Shown in pieces: positions 51,898 through 61,013 of a DNA stretch of 64,000 nucleotides (position 1 is its first letter; each line of letters starts with the position of its first letter). Where the stretch lies: contig NZ_FNVD01000001.1 in NCBI RefSeq assembly GCF_900108275.1, positions 558,001 to 622,000 on the forward strand. The letters are read 5' to 3'. The notes beneath the pieces are model-generated. The model worked only from the letters and a program-made list of their open reading frames with translations, was not told where the DNA came from and made no database searches. Origin of the DNA: Jhaorihella thermophila. Lineage in GTDB: Bacteria; Pseudomonadota; Alphaproteobacteria; Rhodobacterales; Rhodobacteraceae. A program made the translations under genes and the position numbers.

Positions 51898-54852
51898 TCA
51901 GCGCCCCAGCGACCACCAGCCGCGCCGCTTCGACTTGGCCGGCCGTGCCGGCTCGGAGGCGGTCTCCGACACCGCTTCGGTTGCGGGTTCTTGCCTGGGC
52001 TCGGGCTCAGCCTCGGGTTCCGGTTCCGCCTCGGGTTCGACGGTCGTCTCGGCCTTCGCCGCAGCTTCGGCAGGTTGAGGCGATTCGGCCGCTTCGGGCT
52101 GTTCGGTCTGCGCCGCCGGCTCGGACTGTTCGGCCGGTTCGGTGGCCGCGGGCTCTTCGACTGCCTGCGCCGCCACCTCTTCGGCCACGTCTTCAGCCGC
52201 TTCTTCAGCTACCGGGGCCTCGGCCGTTTCGGGCTCGGCCTCGGGCACCGCAACCTCGGCCGTCGCACCGATGTCCTCGACCGGCCCGGAGGGTACGGCC
52301 ACGTCGGTCGCGGTCGCTGCGTCCCCGACAACGGCGGTTTCGGGAACAGGCTGTTCGACCGCCGTTCCGTTCACCTCCTCAGCCGGCGATGCCTCGGCGG
52401 CAGCCTCTGCGGGTGCCGCGTCCGCGGCCGTTTCCTCGGTCGCCGCGGCCGACTTCTTGCTTCTGGCCGACGGCTTGCGCGACCGCGGCGACCGGCTGCG
52501 GGTCTTCTTCGCCGGGGCCGGCTCTTCACCCGTTTCCCCGGCCGCTTCCGCAACAGCGGCCTCGGGCGCAGCATCGACCGGTTCCTCAGTTTCCGCCGTC
52601 TCGGTCATCGATTCCGCGCCGGCGGACGGCTCGGCGGAACCCTCTTCCGGGGCCTCGACCGGCGCGCCTTCCCCGTCCGTCGCTGCGACCTCGGTCGTCT
52701 GGGCCTCGCCCTTGGACTTGCCGGACCGGCGGCGGCGGCGGCGGCGGCGCTTCTTCGGTTTGCTTTCGCCTTCGGCTTCGGCCTCGGCGGTCTCGACAGC
52801 TTCCTCCTCGGACGCCGCGCCCGCGTCGACTTCCTCCATCAGCCGGGAGTCGACCGACACCACCGGCACCGCGGCCTCGGGCACGCGGCGGGTCGCCGTC
52901 TTCAACTTCTCGACGGTGAAATCGGGGCTGATCAGGTGCATGTCGCCCTCGACCCGCACCGACAGGCCATAGCGCGCCTCGATCTGGGCGATATGCTCGC
53001 GCTTCTGGTTCATCAGGAAGTTGGCGATGCCCACCGGGCAGCGCACCAGCACCTCGCGCACCTTGCGGCGGGTGCCCTCTTCCTCGAGCTGGCGCAGGAT
53101 CGACAGCGCAAGGCTGTCATCGGACCGGATCAGGCCGGTGCCGTGACAGGCCGGGCACGGCTGGGTCGAGGCCTCGAGCATCCCCGGCCTCAGGCGCTGG
53201 CGGCTCATCTCGAGCAGGCCAAAGCCGGAAATCCGTCCCACCTGGATCCGCGCCCGGTCGGTCTTGAGCTTGTCCTTCAGGCGCTTCTCGACGGCGGCGT
53301 TGTTCTTGCGCTCTTCCATGTCGATGAAGTCGATCACGATCAGCCCGGCCAGGTCGCGCAGTCGCAGCTGCCGGGCGATCTCTTCGGCGGCCTCGAGATT
53401 GGTCTGAAGCGCGGTTTCCTCGATCGAGCCCTTCTTGGTGGCCCGGCCCGAGTTCACGTCGATCGCCACCAGCGCCTCTGTCACGCCGATCACGATGTAG
53501 CCACCCGAAGGCAGCTGCACCACCGGGTTGAACATGCCCGCCAGGTAGCTTTCCACCTGGTAGCGCGCGAAGAGAGGCAGCGGATCCTCGTATTTCTTCA
53601 CGTTCTTGGCGTGGGACGGCATGATCATCTTCATGAAGTCCTTGGCGGTGCGGTATCCGCGTTCGCCTTCGACCAGGACTTCGTCGATCTCGCGGCTGTA
53701 GAGGTCGCGGATCGAGCGTTTGATCAGATCGCCTTCCTCGTAGATCTTGGCCGGCGCGACGGATTTCAGCGTCAGATCGCGGATCTGTTCCCACAGGCGC
53801 TGGAGATACTCATAGTCGCGCTTGATCTCGGCCTTGGTCCGCTTGGCGCCGGCCGTGCGGATGATGAGCCCCGCGCCGGGCGGCACGTCGATCTCGGCCG
53901 CGATCTGCTTGAGCTTCTTGCGGTCGGCGGCATTGGTGATCTTGCGCGAGATGCCGCCGCCACGGGCAGTGTTCGGCATCAGAACGCAATAGCGGCCGGG
54001 AAGCGACAGATAGGTGGTGAGCGCCGCACCCTTGTTGCCGCGCTCCTCCTTGACGACCTGAACCAGCATGATCTGGCGGACCTTGATCACTTCCTGGATC
54101 TTGTAGCGACGCTGACGCGGCTTGCGCGGCGGGCGGATATCTTCGGTCTCGTCCTCATCGGCCACCGATTCGATGCTGTCATCCTTGTCGGAGGCGTCCA
54201 GCACCTCTGCCTCTTCCTCGGCCTGTTCGTCGGCCTCTTCGGCCACCTGCTCCCCGGTTTCCTCTTCGGCCGCTTCCGCCGCGTCGCCATCTTCGGGCTC
54301 GGCGACGGGGGTTTCGGCGACCCGCTCCATCGGAGAGACACCTTCCTCGCCTTCCACGGGGGGCACAATGGCGACCGGCTCGGCCCCCTCCTCGCCTTCG
54401 GTCGGGTCGATCGTCTCCATGCCAGAGATCTGGACATCGGCGGTTTCCACCGCATCCTCGGCCTGCACCTTCTCGGCGCTGGTCTTGGACCGCGACCGGC
54501 TGCGGCGCGAACGTCCCTTGGGCTTTTCCTCTTCTGCCTCTTCCTGCACGCGCAATGCCTCGGCATAGGCGCGCTCTTCCTCCATCAGCGCCTCGCGGTC
54601 GGCGACGGGGATCTGGTAATAATCGGGGTGGATTTCCGAAAAGGCCAGGAACCCGTGTCGGTTCCCGCCGTAATCCACGAAGGCCGCCTGCAGCGACGGC
54701 TCGACCCTCGTTACCTTGGCGAGATAGATGTTTCCCGCCAGCTGGCGTTTGTTTTCGGACTCAAAGTCGAACTCCTCGACCTTGTTGCCGTCCACCACGA
54801 CGACGCGGGTTTCCTCCGCGTGCGTGGCGTCGATAAGCATTTTCTTTGCCAT
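51898..54852 (-). CDS. rne: ribonuclease E/G
   Basis: 984 aa. It starts MAKKMLIDATHAEETRVVVV, with an S1 domain interrupted by a ~160-residue acidic insert (about 105-265). The RNase E catalytic core has VAIDVNSGRATKKGS and IVIDFIDMEERKNN with the metal-binding Asp residues, and the Zn-link cysteines CPACHGTG. The C-terminal ~300 residues are an Ala/Glu-rich, low-complexity scaffold with an Arg-run (RRRRRRRR, near residue 705), likely for RNA and degradosome contacts. This is a normal alphaproteobacterial architecture. A promoter lies about 360 nt upstream, leaving a long leader. Confidence 0.95.
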   Translation of the reverse strand: MAKKMLIDATHAEETRVVVVDGNKVEEFDFESENKRQLAGNIYLAKVTRVEPSLQAAFVDYGGNRHGFLAFSEIHPDYYQIPVADREALMEEERAYAEALRVQEEAEEEKPKGRSRRSRSRSKTSAEKVQAEDAVETADVQISGMETIDPTEGEEGAEPVAIVPPVEGEEGVSPMERVAETPVAEPEDGDAAEAAEEETGEQVAEEADEQAEEEAEVLDASDKDDSIESVADEDETEDIRPPRKPRQRRYKIQEVIKVRQIMLVQVVKEERGNKGAALTTYLSLPGRYCVLMPNTARGGGISRKITNAADRKKLKQIAAEIDVPPGAGLIIRTAGAKRTKAEIKRDYEYLQRLWEQIRDLTLKSVAPAKIYEEGDLIKRSIRDLYSREIDEVLVEGERGYRTAKDFMKMIMPSHAKNVKKYEDPLPLFARYQVESYLAGMFNPVVQLPSGGYIVIGVTEALVAIDVNSGRATKKGSIEETALQTNLEAAEEIARQLRLRDLAGLIVIDFIDMEERKNNAAVEKRLKDKLKTDRARIQVGRISGFGLLEMSRQRLRPGMLEASTQPCPACHGTGLIRSDDSLALSILRQLEEEGTRRKVREVLVRCPVGIANFLMNQKREHIAQIEARYGLSVRVEGDMHLISPDFTVEKLKTATRRVPEAAVPVVSVDSRLMEEVDAGAASEEEAVETAEAEAEGESKPKKRRRRRRRRSGKSKGEAQTTEVAATDGEGAPVEAPEEGSAEPSAGAESMTETAETEEPVDAAPEAAVAEAAGETGEEPAPAKKTRSRSPRSRKPSARSKKSAAATEETAADAAPAEAAAEASPAEEVNGTAVEQPVPETAVVGDAATATDVAVPSGPVEDIGATAEVAVPEAEPETAEAPVAEEAAEDVAEEVAAQAVEEPAATEPAEQSEPAAQTEQPEAAESPQPAEAAAKAETTVEPEAEPEPEAEPEPRQEPATEAVSETASEPARPAKSKRRGWWSLGR

Positions 54853-55215
54853 GTGTCCTTGTTGCACGGCCGCAACCGCACCCTTTCAGGTGGTCGGGCA
54901 CGACTGAGGCGGTGTCTTGTCTGGGCGATATGTGACGCGTCGCGGATCGGGCCGGCCAGCGGCTCTCCGAAAGATGTTCTCAACTCTCGCGTTCGCGTCA
55001 TCGCGGTTCTTCTCCGACAGGTCGGTGTATCCGTTGCCTGCCAATTCAATCCCTCGACCCGGGAACCCGGCGGGGTGCTCTTCTGCCCCGGAGGGGCACA
55101 ATCGGTCTGTCCAGTCTTTCGGCCAGTGTGTCGCAATTTGCGCCGGTCGAGGCTGAAACAGCGAATCTCTTCAACGGCGATCCGATGCATTGGTGTCATC
55201 GGACCCGTTTGCACA
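54853..55215 (-). promoter_or_regulatory. long 5' leader of rne
   Basis: About 360 bp without a convincing gene between the rne promoter and its ATG. It contains GC-rich hairpins, for example TGCCCC-loop-GGGGCA at 55084-55098. RNase E autoregulates through its own leader in several bacteria, so a similar role is possible here; no known motif was matched. Confidence 0.35.
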
Positions 55216-55244
55216 ACATAAAGGTCGCGCCGGGCAAAAGACAA
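55216..55244 (-). promoter_or_regulatory. probable rne promoter
   Basis: Minus-strand -35 TTGTCT (55239-55244), 17-bp spacer, -10 TTATGT (55216-55221). A palindrome ACAATG-GG-CATTGT at 55241-55254 overlaps the -35 and could be an operator. Confidence 0.5.
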
Positions 55245-55313
55245 TGGGCATTGTGCATTTCATTTGTTCATTTTCCCGTCCGCGACCGGACTGCACTGAC
55301 CCGGACGCCATCC

Positions 55314-56654
55314 TCAGCCCTGCAGGTAATCCGACCGCTGGAGTCCGTATTTCGCCATTTTTTCGTTCAGGGTGCGCCGCGGCAGGCACAGCTCCTCCAT
55401 CACCGCGGCGATGGACCCACGATGCCGGCGCATGGTGTTGTCGATCAGCATGCGCTCGAAGGCCTCGACATATTCCTTGAGCGGCTTGCCCTCGGTCGTC
55501 ATCACCGGCTGCATCTGATCGTTGTCGGTCATCAGCAGCGACGCGATCGTGCCCGATCCGCGCCGCGCCTGAAGCACCGCGCGTTCGGCGATGTTGATGA
55601 GCTGGCGCACATTGCCCGGCCAGGGCGCCTGCAACAGCTGCGCGGCCTCCTGCGCGCTGACCTTGGGCGCCTCGCAGCCGTATTCCTCGGCGAACTGCTC
55701 GGCAAAGCGGGTGAACAGTTGCAGGATGTCCTCGCCCCGCTGGCGCAGCGGCGGCACCGTGATCCGCAGCGAGGCCAGACGATAGAACAGGTCCGGCCGC
55801 AGCATGTCCTCGCTGGTCTTGCCGGCCTCCTGCAGGTTGGAGATGGCGATGATCCGGGTTTCCGGCGGCGTGCCCTGTTCGTTGATCGCATGCAGCAGCC
55901 GGTTCTGCACCATTTCCGACAGCGTTTCGACATCCTCCAGCACCAGCGTGCCGCCGCGGGCCTCTTCGATCGCGGGCAGTTGCGAATCCTCGGGCAGCAT
56001 CGGGCCCAGCAGACGCTTGGCCAGCGCGTCCTCTTCGAAGGCCGAGCAGCTGATCAGGACGAATTTCCGGCCCGCGCGGCTGCCGGCGGCATGCAGGGCA
56101 TGGGCGACCAGGGTCTTGCCGGTCCCGGTCTCGCCGTCGATCAGGACGTGACCGTCCGCCTGCGCCAGATCCAGGATGTCCTCGCGCAGCCGCTCCATCA
56201 CCGGACTTGCGCCGATCAGCTTGTTCATGATCTGCGTGCCGCCGCTGAGTTCCTTGCGCAGGGCGCGATTGTCCAGCACCAGCCGGCGCTGGTTGGTGGC
56301 GCGCTTGGCCAGTTCCGACATGCGGTCGGGGTTGAACGGCTTTTCCAGAAAGTCGAAGGCGCCGACCCGCATCGCCTCGACCGCCATCGGCACGTCGCCA
56401 TGACCGGTGATCATGATGACCGGCAGGGCGCTGTCGGTGCCCATGAGCTTCTTGAGGAACTGCATCCCGTCCATGCCCGGCATCTTGATGTCGGTGATGA
56501 CGATGCCGGGATAGTCCGGACCGATCACCTTGAGCGCCTCTTCGGCGCTGGCAAAGGCCTCGGTGTCATAGCCCGACAGCGCCAACCACTGGCTGATCGA
56601 CTGCCGCATGTCCCGTTCGTCGTCCACAATCGCGATCTTCATCGCCTGAGCCAT
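55314..56654 (-). CDS. dctD: DctD-like response regulator with degenerate AAA+ domain
   Basis: 446 aa. The receiver has D55 (GIVITDIKMPG). The AAA+ central domain keeps Walker A GETGTGKT and the PWPGNVRQL motif, and the Fis-type C-terminal helix-turn-helix carries LCLPRRTLNEKMAKYGLQ. The sigma-54 contact loop GAFTGA is missing (region reads RLLGPMLPEDSQL), and the Walker B area is LVLEDVETL instead of the usual FLDEI form. It therefore probably does not activate sigma-54 promoters normally. It is paired with a DctB-type kinase; the start follows AAGGGTG. Confidence 0.88.
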   Translation of the reverse strand: MAQAMKIAIVDDERDMRQSISQWLALSGYDTEAFASAEEALKVIGPDYPGIVITDIKMPGMDGMQFLKKLMGTDSALPVIMITGHGDVPMAVEAMRVGAFDFLEKPFNPDRMSELAKRATNQRRLVLDNRALRKELSGGTQIMNKLIGASPVMERLREDILDLAQADGHVLIDGETGTGKTLVAHALHAAGSRAGRKFVLISCSAFEEDALAKRLLGPMLPEDSQLPAIEEARGGTLVLEDVETLSEMVQNRLLHAINEQGTPPETRIIAISNLQEAGKTSEDMLRPDLFYRLASLRITVPPLRQRGEDILQLFTRFAEQFAEEYGCEAPKVSAQEAAQLLQAPWPGNVRQLINIAERAVLQARRGSGTIASLLMTDNDQMQPVMTTEGKPLKEYVEAFERMLIDNTMRRHRGSIAAVMEELCLPRRTLNEKMAKYGLQRSDYLQG

Positions 56655-56678
56655 CTTGGTCACCCTTCGCACTTTGCC

Positions 56679-58481
56679 TTATTCAGCCGCCTCGACGCCC
56701 CCTTCGAGGATCGGCAACTGCATCTCGAATACCGCGCCGCCATTCTGCCCGTTGCGCGCGGTCAGACGGCCGCCCAGATCGTTCACGATCCCCGACGAGA
56801 TCGCCAGTCCCAGCCCCACGCCGTCGCCGGGCTGTTTGGTGGTGTAGAACGGCTCGAACAGCGAATCGAAATCCTCGATCCCGCCGCCGTTGTCGCGCAC
56901 CGTCAGCGTCGCGGTCTCGCCCGCGGCCAGAATGATCTCGACCTCGGGATCCTCCACCGACTTGGTGGCGTCCAGCGCATTGCGCAAGAGGTTGATGATC
57001 ACCTGTTCGATCCGCACCCGGTCCCCCATCACCCAGACCGGTTCGTCCGGCATGATCCGCGTGAGCCGCACCTTGCGCTGCCGCAGCTGCGGCTCCATCA
57101 TCGCCAACGACGAAGCCAGCGCGTCCGACAGGTTCACCGGATGGAATTCTTCTCCGCCCTTGCGTGCATAGGACTTGAGCTGCTTGGTGATCGCGCCCAT
57201 CCGCTCGATCAGGTCGTCGATGCGTCCGAAACCGGCAAGCGCCTCCTCGGGGCGGTTGCGTTTGAGCAGCAGGCGCGCACCGGCCAGATAGGTCTTCATC
57301 GCCGCCAGCGGCTGGTTCAGTTCGTGGCTCACCGCCGCGGCCATCTCGCCCAGAGCCGCCAGTTTCGAACTTTGCGCCAGCGTCTGCTCGGCCACGGCAA
57401 GGTTTTCCTGCACGCGCTCCCGCTCGGCGATCTCGCGCTGCAGGCGCTGGTTCAGACGGCGCAGTTCCGCCGATTCCCGCTGGAACAGCACCAGCCGGAG
57501 GGCGGTGCGCCGGCCCATCGCGTAGAATGCCAGCGCCAGCATCAGCGCAAACCCCATGATCTCGAGCGCCAGAACCCCGTTCACGCGCTCGCGCACCGAC
57601 TGATAGGTGGTGAAGGAAACGATCCGCCAGCCCCGGAACGGCAGGCGGTTTTCCACCCGCATCACCGCCTCGCCCTGCACATAGGCATCGGCCGGCAGCG
57701 CGGTCCAGTCCGCGGTCGCCTTGATCGCCCGTTCGATCGCGCTGACCGGCGTCTGCCGTTTCAGCGCCTCTTCCTCGGTCAGACCGCGCCAGCGGGATTC
57801 CGTGGCCAGAATGATCGCCCCCTGACTGTCGGTCACCAGCACCGCATCGGAAATCCCCGCCCAGGCCTGTTCGAACTTCTGCAGGTCCACCTCGACCACG
57901 ATCACGCCCAGAATGCCGGACTGCGCCTCGATGCGACGGGAATAGGCGAACATGTATCCCCCCGCCTCGCGCGGAACCAGTGAAAAGATCGTGCCCTTGG
58001 AGCGGACCGCATCGACAAAGGGCGCCTCGCCTCGGTGCTGCTCGCCCAGGCGGCTGCGGTCGGTGGCGGCCACAACCCGGCCATCGGCGTCCAGCAGGAT
58101 CAACGAGGCCGCGCCGATCTCCTGAACGTATGAAATCAGCCGCTGCGTGGACCGGCTGTAATCCTTGGACTGGAGCGCCGCGATCAGCGCGGGGTCGCGC
58201 GCCAGAAGCTGCGGCACGATCGAATTGCGCTGCAACTCGCTCATCAGGTTGCCACCGTAAAGCGCCAGCCGCAGTTCCGCCCGGTTCCGCGTCGCCGCCG
58301 TGAACCGGTCCGTCAGCAGACGGTTCGTCACCCAGACCGTCGCCACCGCGACCACAAGCAGCACACCCAGCGCCACCCGCACCGGCGCGCTCAGCGTCCC
58401 GGTCTCGGGCCGGTCCTTCGGCTTGGACGAAATCTCGGAGAAACCGTTCCGGGATGGCCGGGTCTGGGGGGCGTCGCTCAT
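56679..58481 (-). CDS. dctB: DctB-like sensor histidine kinase
   Basis: 600 aa. It has a cytosolic N-terminus, TM1 (about 33-52), a large periplasmic double-Cache region (about 55-310), TM2 (about 312-335), a coiled coil, HisKA with AAVSHELNQPLAAMKTYL, and an ATPase domain with NLLRNALDAT and DNGGGIEDFDSLFEPFYTTK. The layout matches DctB sensors of C4-dicarboxylates. It precedes dctD by 24 bp on the same strand. No dctPQM transporter genes lie in the window. Confidence 0.88.
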   Translation of the reverse strand: MSDAPQTRPSRNGFSEISSKPKDRPETGTLSAPVRVALGVLLVVAVATVWVTNRLLTDRFTAATRNRAELRLALYGGNLMSELQRNSIVPQLLARDPALIAALQSKDYSRSTQRLISYVQEIGAASLILLDADGRVVAATDRSRLGEQHRGEAPFVDAVRSKGTIFSLVPREAGGYMFAYSRRIEAQSGILGVIVVEVDLQKFEQAWAGISDAVLVTDSQGAIILATESRWRGLTEEEALKRQTPVSAIERAIKATADWTALPADAYVQGEAVMRVENRLPFRGWRIVSFTTYQSVRERVNGVLALEIMGFALMLALAFYAMGRRTALRLVLFQRESAELRRLNQRLQREIAERERVQENLAVAEQTLAQSSKLAALGEMAAAVSHELNQPLAAMKTYLAGARLLLKRNRPEEALAGFGRIDDLIERMGAITKQLKSYARKGGEEFHPVNLSDALASSLAMMEPQLRQRKVRLTRIMPDEPVWVMGDRVRIEQVIINLLRNALDATKSVEDPEVEIILAAGETATLTVRDNGGGIEDFDSLFEPFYTTKQPGDGVGLGLAISSGIVNDLGGRLTARNGQNGGAVFEMQLPILEGGVEAAE

Positions 58482-58517
58482 GCCCCCAAGCTACGCCCGT
58501 CCCGGCCCCGCCACAAG

Positions 58518-59186
58518 TCAGGCCGGCGCCAACACCCCCGCCAATGCGCGGAACAGCGCCAATCCGTCGGTGCCGCCATGGCCGGAATCCGCCGCCCGTT
58601 CGGGATGCGGCATCATCCCCAGCACGCGACGGTTGGGCGACAGGATCCCCGCGATGTCGGCGACCGATCCGTTGGGGTTTTCGGTATAGGTGAACGCGAT
58701 CCGGTCTTCGGCCCGCAACCGCTCCAGCGTGGCGTCATCGGCGTAGTAGTTGCCGTCGTGATGGGCGATCGGGATCCGGATCACCTGCCCCTTTTCGTAT
58801 TCGCGAGTAAAGGCGCTGTCGGTGGTTTCCACCCGCAGCCCCACGGTGCGGCAGATGTATTTCAGCCCCGCATTGCGCAGCAGAGCCCCCGGCAGGATTC
58901 CCGTCTCGGTCAGGATCTGGAACCCGTTGCAGATGCCCAGAACATAGCCACCGCGCTCGGCATGGGAAACGATCGCCTTGCAAACCGGCGACCGCGCCGC
59001 GATCGCCCCGCAGCGCAGATAGTCGCCATAGCTGAACCCGCCGGGCACGCCGACGATGTCCACGCCCTCGGGCAGCCCGGTTTCCTTGTGCCAGACCATG
59101 GTCACGTCGAACCCGACCCGTTCGAAGGCCACGGCAAGATCGCGGTCGCAGTTGGACCCCGGAAAGACGACGACGGCGGCGCGCAT
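58518..59186 (-). CDS. purQ: phosphoribosylformylglycinamidine synthase subunit PurQ
   Basis: 222-aa class I glutamine amidotransferase. It has [33 protein letters not shown], the catalytic Cys in [11 protein letters not shown] and His/Glu in MMPHPERA. It supplies ammonia to PurL with PurS. The ATG follows AGAGGAG. It is in the minus-strand purC-purS-purQ run; purL is not present here. Confidence 0.96.
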   Translation of the reverse strand: MRAAVVVFPGSNCDRDLAVAFERVGFDVTMVWHKETGLPEGVDIVGVPGGFSYGDYLRCGAIAARSPVCKAIVSHAERGGYVLGICNGFQILTETGILPGALLRNAGLKYICRTVGLRVETTDSAFTREYEKGQVIRIPIAHHDGNYYADDATLERLRAEDRIAFTYTENPNGSVADIAGILSPNRRVLGMMPHPERAADSGHGGTDGLALFRALAGVLAPA

Positions 59187-59279
59187 GACGCTTCTCCTCT
59201 TACGCTTTGCTGCCGGCCCCGACGCACGCGCCCGGCCGGCCATGATCCGTTCGGCGATCCAGGCGGCGCGCCCGGCGCA

Positions 59280-59510
59280 TCACCCCATCTCGATCGTGTA
59301 GGACTCGATCACCGTATTGGCCAGAAGCTTTTCGCACATCTCGGCCACGTCCGCCTCGGTCACGCCCTCGGCCAGGTCCAGATCGATCACCTTGCCCTGA
59401 CGCACGCCCTCGACGCCCCTGAACCCCATCGCCCCCAGCGCGTGACGGATCGCCTCGCCCTGCGGATCGAGTACCCCGTCCTTGAGCATCACGTGAACCC
59501 GAGCCTTCAT
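59280..59510 (-). CDS. purS: phosphoribosylformylglycinamidine synthase subunit PurS
   Basis: 76 aa. It has VHVMLKDGVLDPQGEAIRHAL, GFRGVEGVRQGKVIDLDL and CEKLLANTVIESYTIEM, diagnostic of PurS, the small dimer that bridges PurQ and PurL. It lies between purC and purQ, with gaps of about 92 bp on each side. Confidence 0.95.
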   Translation of the reverse strand: MKARVHVMLKDGVLDPQGEAIRHALGAMGFRGVEGVRQGKVIDLDLAEGVTEADVAEMCEKLLANTVIESYTIEMG

Positions 59511-59547
59511 CCTGTCTCTTCCCTCGATGGCAAAGCGGCCCGCTGCC

Positions 59548-59580
59548 GCTTCTTTCTGGTCAAAAATACCCAAATCCCGG
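59548..59580 (-). repeat. dispersed 3'-end repeat, copy 8 (B-type tail, short)
   Basis: Minus strand, 22 nt after the purC stop: CCGGGATTTGGGTATTTT followed by GACCAGAAAGAAGC. The hairpin part is reduced compared with other copies. Confidence 0.75.
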
Positions 59581-59602
59581 CGCCGCCCCGCGCGGCACCG
59601 TC

Positions 59603-60358
59603 TCAGTTGATGAGCGTCGGCTTGCCATGCGGCATCTTGGGCAGAACCCCCAGACGCCGCGCGACCTCGGAATAGGCATCCGTCAGATCGCCCAGGTCGC
59701 GCCGGAACACGTCCTTGTCCAGCTTCTGACCCGTCTTGATGTCCCAAAGCCGGCAACTGTCGGGGCTGATCTCGTCGGCCACGATCAGCCGCATGAAATC
59801 GCCGTCGTAGATCCGCCCGAACTCGATCTTGAAATCCACCAGCCGGATCCCCACCGCCAGCATCACACCCGACATGAAATCGTTCACCCGCAGCGCGAGG
59901 CTCACGATGTCGTCCATGTCCTGCTGGCTGGCCCAGCCGAAGGCGGCGATGTGCTCCTCGGTCACCAGCGGATCGCCCAGGGCATCGTCCTTGTAGCAAT
60001 ATTCCACGATCGGGCGGGGAAGCTGCATCCCCTCCTCCAGCCCCAGCCGCTTGCAGATCGACCCGGCCGCGTAATTGCGCACGATCACCTCCAGCGGGAT
60101 GATCTCGCAGGCGCGCACCAGCTGTTCGCGCATGTTCAGCCGCCGGATGAAATGGGTCGGCACGCCGATCTGGTTCAGCCCGGTCATGAAGAACTCGCTC
60201 AGCCGGTTGTTCAGCACGCCCTTGCCTTCGATGGTCGCTTTCTTCTCGGCATTGAAGGCAGTGGCGTCATCCTTGAAATACTGCACGAGCGTGCCCGGCT
60301 CGGGGCCCTCGTACAGGATCTTGGCCTTGCCTTCGTAGATTTTCTTGCGGCGCGCCAT
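59603..60358 (-). CDS. purC: SAICAR synthetase PurC
   Basis: 251 aa. It has [20 protein letters not shown], the [12 protein letters not shown] loop, [14 protein letters not shown] and [15 protein letters not shown]. It adds aspartate to CAIR in purine synthesis. It is divergent from the zeta-inhibitor gene. Confidence 0.96.
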   Translation of the reverse strand: MARRKKIYEGKAKILYEGPEPGTLVQYFKDDATAFNAEKKATIEGKGVLNNRLSEFFMTGLNQIGVPTHFIRRLNMREQLVRACEIIPLEVIVRNYAAGSICKRLGLEEGMQLPRPIVEYCYKDDALGDPLVTEEHIAAFGWASQQDMDDIVSLALRVNDFMSGVMLAVGIRLVDFKIEFGRIYDGDFMRLIVADEISPDSCRLWDIKTGQKLDKDVFRRDLGDLTDAYSEVARRLGVLPKMPHGKPTLIN

Positions 60359-60543
60359 GGTCGTCCTTTCCCGGCTTTGCGCCGGAAAACGGCTCCCGGC
60401 GGTTGCCGCCCTCATAGTGCAACCGCGCATTTGTCGCAAGCAGGCGCGCCGAACCGGGCCTTTCACTGCTTCGGCCCTTGCGGTTCCGTTCCGGCAGGGT
60501 CATATCTGAACCGACGCAAACATTCAGCAAAGGGGCCATAGGC

Positions 60544-60867
60544 ATGACCACTTTCGACGACCGCGAAAGCGCTTTCGAAGCGAAGTTCGCCCATGACGAG
60601 GAAATGCAGTTCAAGGCGCAGGCGCGCTGCAACAAGCTGCTGGGGCTCTGGGCGGCCGAACGGATGGGGCTGAGCGGCGAAAAGGCCGAGGAATACGCCA
60701 AGACCGTGGTCATCGCCGACTTCGAAGAGCCCGGAGATGAAGACGTGATTCGCAAGGTGACGGCCGATCTCGAAGGCAAGGTGACGTCGGACGAGATTCG
60801 CGCCAAGCGGGCCGAACTGCTGCCCATCGCCAAAGAGCAGATCATGAACGAGGCCGCCGCCGGCTGA
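60544..60867 (+). CDS. F1F0-ATP synthase inhibitor, zeta subunit (DUF1476)
   Basis: 107 aa, helical. It starts MTTFDDRESAFEAKFAHDEE, then FKAQARCNKLLGLWAAERMG. This is the DUF1476 family, shown in Paracoccus denitrificans to be the zeta subunit that blocks ATP hydrolysis by F1. The ATG at 60544 follows AAGGGG. Two hairpins follow the stop. Confidence 0.92.
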   Translation: MTTFDDRESAFEAKFAHDEEMQFKAQARCNKLLGLWAAERMGLSGEKAEEYAKTVVIADFEEPGDEDVIRKVTADLEGKVTSDEIRAKRAELLPIAKEQIMNEAAAG

Positions 60868-60874
60868 ACCCCGC

Positions 60875-60940
60875 CGGCTCATGAAGATCATGAGCCGAAC
60901 GCATTTGCCATTTGCGCCCCGTCCATGCCAGACGGGGCGC
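60875..60940 (+). terminator. two hairpins after the zeta-subunit gene
   Basis: A perfect 10-bp stem CGGCTCATGA/TCATGAGCCG (60875-60897) and a second perfect stem GCGCCCCGTC/GACGGGGCGC (60914-60940). Neither has a long T-run. They may end the zeta transcript; the second could instead belong to the bmt leader. Confidence 0.5.
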
Positions 60941-60966
60941 AGTCGTTGAACCCGGCCGGCGTGGAC

Positions 60967-60996
60967 CGGTCACGACCCAGTCACGAACCCGGTTAC
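60967..60996 (+). promoter_or_regulatory. Pho-box-like tandem repeat before bmt
   Basis: CGGTCAC, CAGTCAC and CGGTTAC. The first two are exactly 11 bp apart and the third 12, each one or two changes from the CTGTCAC unit of the strong Pho box at pstS. It ends 17 bp before the bmt ATG, unusually close for an activator site. Confidence 0.3.
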
Positions 60997-61013
60997 GAAG
61001 TGGATCGCCTGCG

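Noticed and set aside
51991-55221. 1076-aa open frame antisense to rne
   Set aside because: Shadow produced by the Ala/Glu-rich rne tail and GC bias; no recognisable domain.
60914-61013. SAM/SAH riboswitch in front of bmt
   Set aside because: There is a stable hairpin, but I could not match the conserved core of SAM-II, SAM/SAH or SAH classes by eye; an Infernal search would decide.
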